From the NCBI GenBank assembly GCA_022843345.1, contig JALHNW010000017.1, forward strand, positions 1 through 14,784: 14,784 nucleotides of DNA, given 5' to 3'. The stretch is from Rubritepida sp. GTDB taxonomy: Bacteria > Pseudomonadota > Alphaproteobacteria > Acetobacterales > Acetobacteraceae. Positions 8,806-14,784 of this stretch are shown here, in pieces. Both the position numbers and the translations under genes were made by a program. The first letter of the stretch is position 1. Every line of letters starts with the position of its first letter. A model generated the notes under the pieces. That model did not search any database and was not told the DNA's origin. It worked only from the letters and a program-made list of their open reading frames with translations.

Positions 8806-9699
8806 TCAGACGCGCTCGATGTTCTTGGTGCCGAACAGCCCATAGGGCTTGATCAGCAGGATGAGAACGAGCGCGTAGAAGGGCGCGATGTTGATCATGT
8901 TGCCCCAGTTCAGCCATTGGCTGTCCACGTACTGCGCCATGTTCTCCATCACGCCCACGATGATGCCGCCCAGCATGGCGCCGACGATGGAATCAAGCCC
9001 GCCCAGGATCACCGCCGGGAAGACCTTGATGCCGTAGAAGGACAGCCCGGAGGACACGCCCGACACCACGCCCACCACCACGCCCGCCACCGCCGACACC
9101 ACGGCCGAGATGGCCCAGGACATGGCGAAGACCCGCGGCACCGACACGCCGAGCGACTGCGCCACCTGCTGGTCGAAGGCCGTGGCCCGCATGGCAAGCC
9201 CATGCTTGGAGTAGGTGAAGAACCACCAGAACCCCAGCATGATGCAGGCCGAAAGCCCCAGCGAGAGCAGGTAGACGCTCTGCACCTCAAGCCCCAGCAG
9301 CGAGACGCGGTCGGTGGTGAAGATTGGCGGGAAGGGCTGCGCGAAGACGCCGAACATCCACTTCATCAGCGCCTGGAAGAAGATGGACAGCCCCACGGTC
9401 GCCATGATGACGGAGATCACCGGCTCGCCGATCAAGGGTCGCAGCACCACCACCTGGAGCATGATCCCGAACAGCGTCATGAAGGCCAGGCACATCGGGA
9501 ATGCCAGCCAGAACGGCAGTTGCAGGTAGGTGATCAGCCACCAGCAGGCCCAGGCGCCGACCAGCAGGAACTCGCCTTGGGCGAAGTTCACCACCTGCGA
9601 TGCCTTGTAGATCAGCACGAAGCTCATCGCGACGACGCCGTAGAGCGCGCCGACGATCAGCCCGTTCACGAGCAACTGGAGGAGCAATCCCCATTCCAT
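8806..9699 (-). CDS. livH: LivH-type ABC transporter permease
   Basis: This 297-residue inner-membrane permease is the partner of LivM. It starts MEWGLLLQLLVNGLIVGALY and has the family pattern FVLIYKASQVVNFAQGEFLL near residues 28-47, where NFAQGE is a LivH hallmark. It also carries the coupling loop KHGLAMRATAFDQQVAQSLG and the glycine-rich AVILGGLDSIVGAMLGG near the C terminus. About seven or eight hydrophobic segments are visible. The ATG at 9699 overlaps the synthetase stop by one base (TGATG). A GTG immediately before it at 9702 is an equally credible start, since AAGGA at 9709-9713 is six bases from the GTG and nine from the ATG. The two differ by one residue. Confidence 0.95.
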   Translation of the reverse strand: MEWGLLLQLLVNGLIVGALYGVVAMSFVLIYKASQVVNFAQGEFLLVGAWACWWLITYLQLPFWLAFPMCLAFMTLFGIMLQVVVLRPLIGEPVISVIMATVGLSIFFQALMKWMFGVFAQPFPPIFTTDRVSLLGLEVQSVYLLSLGLSACIMLGFWWFFTYSKHGLAMRATAFDQQVAQSLGVSVPRVFAMSWAISAVVSAVAGVVVGVVSGVSSGLSFYGIKVFPAVILGGLDSIVGAMLGGIIVGVMENMAQYVDSQWLNWGNMINIAPFYALVLILLIKPYGLFGTKNIERV

Positions 9700-11576
9700 C
9701 ACGCGGCGTCCTTCTGCTGTGCGGCGCGCTGCACCAGCAGCGTGGTGCGGATGCGCGATCGGCTGCCGTCCTGGAAGGTGATGGTGGTGTCCACCGGGAT
9801 GCTGTCCTTCCCCTCGTAGATGGCCGCGATGATGTCGCCGTACTTCTGGTTGATGACGCCGCGCCGCACCTTGCGGGTGCGCGTCAGCTCCTCGTCATCC
9901 GCGTCCAGCTCCTTGTAGAGCAGCACGAAGTCGCGGATGCGCTGCGCCTCCGGCAGGGTGGCGTTGACCTTCGCCACCTCCGCGCCGATCAGCGCCTGCA
10001 CCTGCGGGCGCGCCGACAGGTCGGTGTAGGTGGTGAAAGCGAGGCGGTTGCGCTCCGCCCACTTGCTCACGATCGGGAAGCGCACGCAGATGATGGCGGC
10101 CAGGTGCGGGCGGCCGTCCCCCAGCACCACGGCCTCGGCCACGTAGGGGCTGAACTTCAGCTTGTTCTCGATGTATTGCGGGGAGAAGCGGGTGCCGCCG
10201 CTGGTGGTCGCGATGTCCTTGATGCGGTCGATCACCACCAGCCGCTGCTGCTTGTCGAAGAAGCCGGCATCGCCCGTGTGCAGCCAGCCGTCGCGGATGT
10301 CCGCCGTCTCGGTGACGCCGAAATAGCCGCTGAACATGTGCGGGTGGCGCGTGACGATCTCGCCCACGCCGCTGGGGTCCGGCTCGTGGATGCGCGTCTC
10401 GATGCCCGCGTTGAAGGGCACGCCCACCGTGTCGAAGTCGCCCCGCCCGGGCGCCTGGAGGGTGTAAGCGCCCAGCGTCTCGGTCTGGCCGTAGAGCTGG
10501 CGCAGCGGCACGCCCAGCGCCAGGAAGAAGCGGAAGGTGTCCGGCCCCAGCGCCGCGCCGCCCGTGGCCGCCGAACGCAGGTTGGAGAAGCCGAGGCGGT
10601 CGCGCAGCGCGCGGAACAGGATGGTGTCGGCGAAGCCGGAGCGCCCGCCGCGTTCCAGCGCCTTCAGCCCCGACGCCATGCCCGCCTCGAACAGCTTGCG
10701 CTTCAGGGGGCTCGCATCCATCACCTTCGCGCGCACCTCCGCGGCCAGCGCTTCCCATGTGCGCGGCGCGAAGAGCACGAAGGACGGCCCGATCTCGCGG
10801 AAATCGGCCATCATCGTCTCGGGCTCCTCGACGAAGTTGACCTTCATCCGCGAGATAAGGTTCCAGCCCACGGCGTAGAGCTGCTCCATGATCCAGGGCA
10901 GCGGCAGGACGCTGACATATTCATCGTCCGGCCCCTTCGGATCGGCCGCCAGGTAGGCCTCGCAATGCCGCACCAGCGCGCCGGAGGTGAGCTGCGCGAG
11001 CTTCGGCCGCGCCGTGGTGCCGGAGGTGGTGCAGAGCACCGCCACGTCCTCGGCCCGAGTCGCCGCCACCATGGCATCCCACTCCAGCGGGTCGCGCGCG
11101 ACGCCCAGCTGGATCAGGTCCTCCGCCGCCAGCAGCCTGCCGTCCGACAGCTTGCGCATCCCGCGCCCGTCGCTGAACACGATACGCCGGAGCTTCGGCA
11201 GCCGGTCGCCGATGCTCAGCAGCTTGTCCACCTGCTCCTCATCCTCGGCGAAGACGACGGAGGCGCCGGTGAAGCCCAGCAGGTACTCGACCTCGTCCTC
11301 CATCGAATCGCGGTAGATGCCGAGCGACCGGCAGCCTAGCGCATGCGCCGCCACCTCGCCCATCACCCAGTCGGGCCGGTTGTCGCCGATCAGGCCGATC
11401 ACCTCGCCGGCCTCGACGCCGATGGCGCGCAGGCCCAGCGCGAAGCCGCGCGCGCGGTCGCGGTAATCCTCCCAGGTGAAGGCGCGCCAGATGCCCAGGT
11501 GCTTCTCGCGCAGGGCTATCTCGCGCCCATGCTCGCGCGCGTTGCGCTCCAGCAGCTTCGGCAGCGTGTCGGTCAT
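9699..11576 (-). CDS. Long-chain-type AMP-forming acyl-CoA synthetase inside the transporter operon
   Basis: This 625-residue adenylate-forming ligase resembles long-chain fatty-acyl-CoA synthetases (FAA1/FadD15-like). The order is N-terminal TWEDYRDRARGFALGLRAIG at 34-53, P-loop TTSGTTARPKLA at 183-194, ATGGAALGPDTFRFFLALGV at 337-356, LYGQTET at 361-367, GWLHTGDAGFFD at 430-441, DRIKDIATTSGGTRFSPQYI at 450-469, and a C-terminal ELTRTRKVRRGVINQKYGDI at 563-582. The P-loop differs from the usual SGTTGxPKG (Ala189, Leu193), and the final motif is the long-chain form rather than PKTxSGK. The ATG at 11576 makes an ATGA overlap with the livG stop. I recall similar livG-synthetase-livH orders in other proteobacteria. 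Coupling of uptake to CoA trapping (vectorial acylation) is the natural reading, but the substrate is unknown: fatty, aromatic and branched acids are all possible. Confidence 0.9.
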   Translation of the reverse strand: MTDTLPKLLERNAREHGREIALREKHLGIWRAFTWEDYRDRARGFALGLRAIGVEAGEVIGLIGDNRPDWVMGEVAAHALGCRSLGIYRDSMEDEVEYLLGFTGASVVFAEDEEQVDKLLSIGDRLPKLRRIVFSDGRGMRKLSDGRLLAAEDLIQLGVARDPLEWDAMVAATRAEDVAVLCTTSGTTARPKLAQLTSGALVRHCEAYLAADPKGPDDEYVSVLPLPWIMEQLYAVGWNLISRMKVNFVEEPETMMADFREIGPSFVLFAPRTWEALAAEVRAKVMDASPLKRKLFEAGMASGLKALERGGRSGFADTILFRALRDRLGFSNLRSAATGGAALGPDTFRFFLALGVPLRQLYGQTETLGAYTLQAPGRGDFDTVGVPFNAGIETRIHEPDPSGVGEIVTRHPHMFSGYFGVTETADIRDGWLHTGDAGFFDKQQRLVVIDRIKDIATTSGGTRFSPQYIENKLKFSPYVAEAVVLGDGRPHLAAIICVRFPIVSKWAERNRLAFTTYTDLSARPQVQALIGAEVAKVNATLPEAQRIRDFVLLYKELDADDEELTRTRKVRRGVINQKYGDIIAAIYEGKDSIPVDTTITFQDGSRSRIRTTLLVQRAAQQKDAA

Positions 11577-12361
11577 GCCGCCTCGTCGTCCAGCTCGCCC
11601 AGGTAGGCCTTCTTCACGTGCGGGTCGGCCATCACCTCGTCGGGGCTGCCTTCAGCGATCCTGCGGCCGAAATCCAGCACCATCACGCGGTGGCTGATGT
11701 CCATCACCACGCCCATGTCATGCTCGATCATCAGCACCGTCATCCCCCATTCCTGGTTGAGGTCGAGGATGAAGCGCGCCATGTCCTCCTTCTCCTCCAG
11801 GTTCATGCCGGCCATCGGCTCGTCCAGCAGGATCAGCTTGGGGCGCAGCGCCACGGCGCGGGCCAGCTCCACGCGCTTGCGCAGGCCGTAGCTGAGCGTG
11901 CCGGCCGGCGCCTTGCGGACGTGCTGGATCTCCAGGAAGTCGATGATCTCCTCGACCGCGGCGCGGTGACGCAGCTCCTCCTGCCGCGCGCCGCCGATCC
12001 AGTGGACCATGCCGCGCAGGAAGCCCGCCCCCATCAGGTGGTGGCGGCCGACCATGATGTTGTCCAGCACGCTCATGTGCCCGAACAGCGCCAGGTTCTG
12101 GAAGGTGCGGCCCAGCCCAAGCGCCGCGCGCCGGTTGGTCGGCAGGCGCGTAATGTCCTGCCCCTCGAAGCGGATGCGCCCTTCCGTCGGCCGATAGCGG
12201 CCGGAGACGCAGTTGACCATGGAGGTCTTTCCCGCGCCGTTCGGCCCGATGATGGAGAAGACTTCGCCCGCACGCACGGCGAAGGAGACGTCGGTGAGCG
12301 CGCGCACGCCGCCGAAGCGCAGCGACACGCCTTCCGCCTCCAGGATGGGATCTCCCGGCAT
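11573..12361 (-). CDS. livG: LivG-type ABC transporter ATP-binding protein
   Basis: This 262-residue first ATPase of the HAAT importer opens the ten-gene unit. It shows Walker A GPNGAGKTS at 39-47, the Q-loop GRTFQNLALF at 84-93, the LivG-style signature LSYGLRKRVELARA at 156-169, Walker B LILLDEPMAGM at 176-186 with catalytic Glu181, and the H-loop in MIEHDMG at 211-217. The insert between Q-loop and signature and the C-terminal VKKAYLGE are normal for LivG, as is the overall length. The ATG at 12361 is four bases after AGGGAGG, a very strong Shine-Dalgarno that also forms one arm of a perfect hairpin. Its stop overlaps the following synthetase start (ATGA). The 38-base gap before it is the only space at the operon head, so any private promoter would have to overlap the preceding phosphodiesterase gene. 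Confidence 0.95.
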   Translation of the reverse strand: MPGDPILEAEGVSLRFGGVRALTDVSFAVRAGEVFSIIGPNGAGKTSMVNCVSGRYRPTEGRIRFEGQDITRLPTNRRAALGLGRTFQNLALFGHMSVLDNIMVGRHHLMGAGFLRGMVHWIGGARQEELRHRAAVEEIIDFLEIQHVRKAPAGTLSYGLRKRVELARAVALRPKLILLDEPMAGMNLEEKEDMARFILDLNQEWGMTVLMIEHDMGVVMDISHRVMVLDFGRRIAEGSPDEVMADPHVKKAYLGELDDEAA

Positions 12362-12365
12362 GGTT

Positions 12366-12387
12366 CCTCCCTGTGTTGCCAGGGAGG
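12366..12387 (-). promoter_or_regulatory. Perfect 8-bp hairpin covering the livG ribosome binding site
   Basis: The gap holds CCTCCCTG at 12366-12373 and CAGGGAGG at 12380-12387, exact reverse complements separated by six bases. On the transcribed minus strand the 3' arm, CAGGGAGG, is the livG Shine-Dalgarno, four bases before the ATG. The 5' arm begins 12 bases after the phosphodiesterase stop. The stem has six G-C and two A-T pairs. The next bases are AACC, not a U-run, so it does not look like an intrinsic terminator. A folded stem would hide the ribosome site, and a ribosome ending on the upstream gene could open it. Function is inferred; the pairing is directly visible. Confidence 0.6.
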
Positions 12388-12399
12388 CTAGTCGCCCGT

Positions 12400-13155
12400 T
12401 CAGGCGTTCCGCAAGCGCTTTGCGTCCGCGCGCATGGCGGCGGCCAAAGGCGGGTCATCCGTTGCGATGGCGTCCAGTCCAAGCGTGGGGTCCAGCGCCC
12501 GCTTCAGGCTGGGCGCGTGATTCGCCGCCCAGACGGACAGGCGCAGCCCGGCGCCCTTCACGTCCTGCGCCACCTCGGGACGCAGCACCGCGATGGATAC
12601 GCCCAGCTCGCCGGCACCGCAGGCCCGGCAGGCGGCCACCAGGTCCACGGCGCGCATGGCCGGGACCAGGCGGTCCTCGACGAGCAGCACTGTCTCGCGG
12701 AAGCCGCCCATCGCCGCGGCCTCCGCCACCACGGCGGGGGCGAAGGACATCAGCACGCAGCGCGCCCGGTCGGGGATGGCATGCGCGGCGGCACGCAGCA
12801 GGCCGGGATAGGGGGTGCCCGCGCCGTCCTGCTTGACCTCCAGGCGCAGGATCTTCCCGCCCTCCTGGATAGCGCGCGCGGCCTCGCGCAGATGTGGCAC
12901 GGGCTGGCCGCCGGTGCCGCGCACGCGCACCCGGCGCAGCGCCTCCCAGTCCAGCGCGCAAACCGGGCCGGTGGCGTCGGTGGTGCGGTTCAGCGTCGCG
13001 TCGTGCATCACCACCGGCTCGCCGTCCCGGCTGGCGTGGATGTCCAGTTCCACCTGCTCGGCCTCGAACCCGCAGGCCTCGCGGAAGGCCAGCAGGCTGT
13101 TCTCCGGCCAGAGGAAGGCGCCGCCGCGATGGCTGGCGAGTTCGGGATTCGACAT
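12400..13155 (-). CDS. ugpQ: Glycerophosphodiester phosphodiesterase, cytoplasmic
   Basis: This 251-residue enzyme of the GDPD TIM-barrel family hydrolyses glycerophosphodiesters to sn-glycerol 3-phosphate and an alcohol. Family residues are in place: His9-Arg10 in SHRGGAFLWPENSLLAF, the metal ligands Glu36 and Asp38 in VELDIHASRDG, His51 in VVMHDATLNRTTD, Glu106 and Lys108 in RLEVKQD, Trp209 in SVWAAN, and the closing ATDDPP at 231-236. There is no signal peptide, so it should be cytoplasmic like E. coli UgpQ, and the length matches that enzyme. The start is the ATG at 13155, where SNPELASHRGG reaches the barrel directly; no strong Shine-Dalgarno is visible. It lies 30 bases after the glycosyltransferase stop and 38 bases before livG. 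I see no functional tie to the transport and catabolic genes. The family is clear; the symbol is by similarity of size and location only. Confidence 0.9.
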   Translation of the reverse strand: MSNPELASHRGGAFLWPENSLLAFREACGFEAEQVELDIHASRDGEPVVMHDATLNRTTDATGPVCALDWEALRRVRVRGTGGQPVPHLREAARAIQEGGKILRLEVKQDGAGTPYPGLLRAAAHAIPDRARCVLMSFAPAVVAEAAAMGGFRETVLLVEDRLVPAMRAVDLVAACRACGAGELGVSIAVLRPEVAQDVKGAGLRLSVWAANHAPSLKRALDPTLGLDAIATDDPPLAAAMRADAKRLRNA

Positions 13156-13185
13156 GCGGGCGTGTCGCCCTGCCCGCCCGCGGGG

Positions 13186-14784
13186 TCAAGCCTCCTCTAA
13201 GGCGTGGCGCAAAGCGGCCGCCAGGTTGGCGCCGAAGCGCGGCGCATCCATCAGCGGCGAGCCCCGCATCAGCCCGCGCAGCCCAGCACGGGTGGCGGCG
13301 AGCGCGGGCAGGTCGCCCACGGCGGTGAGGGCGCGCGCCACGTAGCCATCCACGTCCGCCGCGCACCAATCCGCCATGCCGAGCGAGGTGAGGTGCGACA
13401 GCGCGTGCCGCCCCGCGAAATGGGCACCGGCGAGCGCCACCACGGGCACCCCCATCCACAGCGACTCGCAGACGGTCAGCCCACCCGAGTAGGGGAAGGC
13501 GTCCAGCGAGACGTCCACCTCGCGATACGCGGCCAGCAGCCGCTCATGCGTCAGCGGTCCGTGCAGTTCCAGCGCGTCCGCCGGGATGCCGTCGGCGGTG
13601 CAAAGATCGGCGAAGGCCGCGCGTGTCGGGGCATCGCCCAGGGCGTGGGTGTGCAGCCGCAGCCTGGCCCCTGGCACGGCGCGCAGGATGGCGCCCCAGG
13701 CGCGGCGCGTGGCCTGCGTCACCTTGTGCAGGTTGTTGAAGCAGCCGAAGGTCACGTACCCCCTGGCAAGCGCCGGCAACGGGCCGGCCTCGGGCGCATA
13801 GGGCGGCGCCTCGTAGCAGACGTAGCCGTCGGGCAGGGTCAGCAGCCGCTCGGTGTAGAAGGCCTCGAAGCCCGCCGGCGTTTCCCGCGCGTCGGTGAGC
13901 ATCCAGCCGATGCCGGGCACGCCGGTGCTGGCGGATTGCGCGCCCACCCATTTCACCTGCGCCGGCGCGGGGCGGAAGCGCAGGGCGGCGGCGCGTCCGC
14001 CCTCGCCATGCCCGCCCATCTCCAGCAGGATGTCGAGGTCTAGGGCCCGCAGCCGATCGGCCAGCGCCCGGTCGTCCAGCCCGGCCGGCAGGTCGTGCCA
14101 CTCGGCGGCCGCGGCGCGGAAACGGCGGGCCAGCGGGTCGTCATGCCGCCGCAGCGATGCCATGACGAGGTCGAAGCCATGGGCCGGCAACTGCTCCAGC
14201 CCGGCCAGCCCGAGCCAGCCCACGGGATGGCGCCCGAGCCCGGGTGACAGCACCCCCACCCGCAGCCGCCTTCCGCCCGCCGGCCGCCGCGGCGGCGGCG
14301 CAGCGCCCTCGGGGCTCCAATGGCGGTGGAGGCTGCGCGCGTGGCCGGCAAGGGTAGCCGCCCCGGCCCCGCCCTCCGCGTAGGGGCCGAGCGCCGCCAG
14401 CAGGTGCAGGTCACGCTGCGGGCCCGGCGGCAGCCCATGGGCAAGGGCCAGCGATTCCTCCTGCCTGCCCTGCGCGGCCAGCACCATGGCGAGGTTCAGC
14501 CGCATTCCCTCGTCCGGCCCAAGGTCGCGGATCGCCGCGCGATAGGCATCAGCCGCCTCCGCGAGGCGGTGGCACCGGTACAGGGCATCCGCGTGGCCGA
14601 TCCGCAGCCCGACGCTGTCCGGCCGGAGGCGGATGGCCGCCGGGAAGGCCTCGGCCGCCTCCGCCCACGCGCCCGCGCCGTGATGCGACTCGGCCAGGCC
14701 GGCCGCGGCGGTGGCGTCGGCCGAGTTGAGCAGCGTCGCGAGGCGCCACAGGGCGGTCGCCCCGGCGTCATCGCCGGCGGCAGC
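13186..14784 (-). CDS. TPR-containing GT41 (SPINDLY/OGT-type) glycosyltransferase, 5'-truncated by window edge
   Basis: The frame is open from the right edge, giving 532 C-terminal residues without a start; the ATG at 14505 falls inside the TPR region and is not the true start. Visible residues 1-115 are helical, alanine-rich TPR-like units (WAEAAEAFPAAIRLRPDS, then LAEAADAYRAAIRDLGPDEG). The two-lobed GT41 domain follows: LRVGVLSPGLGRHPVGW at 174-190 with the conserved histidine at 186, LEMGGHGEGGRAAALRFRPA at 254-273, VTFGCFNNLHKVT at 344-356 with the nucleotide-site lysine at 354, and AFPYSGGLTVCESLWMGVPV at 429-448. The family transfers sugars (GlcNAc or fucose in eukaryotes) to Ser/Thr; bacterial relatives often act on surface or flagellar proteins, but no such neighbour is visible. 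The usual GYPGTTG segment reads GAQSASTG here. Donor and acceptor are unknown. Confidence 0.87.
   Translation of the reverse strand, partial: AAAGDDAGATALWRLATLLNSADATAAAGLAESHHGAGAWAEAAEAFPAAIRLRPDSVGLRIGHADALYRCHRLAEAADAYRAAIRDLGPDEGMRLNLAMVLAAQGRQEESLALAHGLPPGPQRDLHLLAALGPYAEGGAGAATLAGHARSLHRHWSPEGAAPPPRRPAGGRRLRVGVLSPGLGRHPVGWLGLAGLEQLPAHGFDLVMASLRRHDDPLARRFRAAAAEWHDLPAGLDDRALADRLRALDLDILLEMGGHGEGGRAAALRFRPAPAQVKWVGAQSASTGVPGIGWMLTDARETPAGFEAFYTERLLTLPDGYVCYEAPPYAPEAGPLPALARGYVTFGCFNNLHKVTQATRRAWGAILRAVPGARLRLHTHALGDAPTRAAFADLCTADGIPADALELHGPLTHERLLAAYREVDVSLDAFPYSGGLTVCESLWMGVPVVALAGAHFAGRHALSHLTSLGMADWCAADVDGYVARALTAVGDLPALAATRAGLRGLMRGSPLMDAPRFGANLAAALRHALEEA

Noticed and set aside
4225..8852. 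Plus-strand frames opposite the ACS, livF, binding protein and livM genes (4225-5673, 5709-6482, 6409-7752, 7617-8852).
   Set aside because: They are His/Arg/Gln-rich shadow translations of conserved minus-strand genes with no independent support.
9600..11339. Open frame of 579 codons on the plus strand, opposite the long-chain-type synthetase.
   Set aside because: It is antisense to a clearly conserved gene, rich in Arg, His, Gln, Ala and Gly with no recognisable domain. High G+C third positions suppress stops on the opposite strand.
13158..13184. Short GC inverted repeats (GGGCG/CGCCC and the palindrome CCCGCGGG) in the 30-base gap before the phosphodiesterase gene.
   Set aside because: Five- to eight-base G/C palindromes are expected by chance at this base composition; there is no U-tract and no clear role.
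1..14784. Searched by eye for tRNA, rRNA, riboswitch, CRISPR, insertion-sequence ends and attachment sites.
   Set aside because: Almost all bases are coding on one strand with gaps of at most 38 bases, and nothing resembling these features was seen.

Overview
The window is about 70% G+C with strong G/C third-position bias, and every gene lies on the minus strand, so the biological order runs from the right end to the left. The gene content and protein style suggest an alphaproteobacterium, perhaps Acetobacteraceae (Roseomonas-like). That placement is an impression from sequence style, not a measured assignment. The window has no gene-free stretch above about 40 bases, and I see no RNA gene, mobile element, CRISPR array or plus-strand gene that I can defend.

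Right end (14784 to 12400): the C-terminal 532 residues of a TPR plus GT41 (SPINDLY/OGT-type) glycosyltransferase, cut by the window edge, followed after 30 bases by a cytoplasmic glycerophosphodiester phosphodiesterase.

Main unit (12361 to 1): ten tightly packed genes, most joined by 1-base or 4-base start/stop overlaps. In transcription order they are livG (ABC ATPase), a long-chain-type acyl-CoA synthetase, livH and livM (permeases), a periplasmic substrate-binding protein, livF (second ABC ATPase), a second acyl-CoA synthetase of the ACS/MACS type, isovaleryl-CoA dehydrogenase, and the beta and alpha subunits of a 3-methylcrotonyl-CoA-type carboxylase. The alpha subunit is cut by the left edge before its biotin domain.

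Read together, the unit looks like a complete route for a branched-chain acid: capture and import by a HAAT-family ABC transporter, thioester activation by one of two CoA ligases, alpha,beta-dehydrogenation, then biotin-dependent carboxylation. The last two leucine-pathway enzymes, methylglutaconyl-CoA hydratase and HMG-CoA lyase, are not in the window and may lie past the left edge. No transaminase or branched-chain keto-acid dehydrogenase is present, so a free branched acid such as isovalerate is at least as plausible a substrate as leucine.

The most interesting non-coding signal is a perfect 8-bp hairpin in the 38-base gap ahead of livG. Its 3' arm contains the livG Shine-Dalgarno sequence, so entry into the whole operon may be gated at translation.
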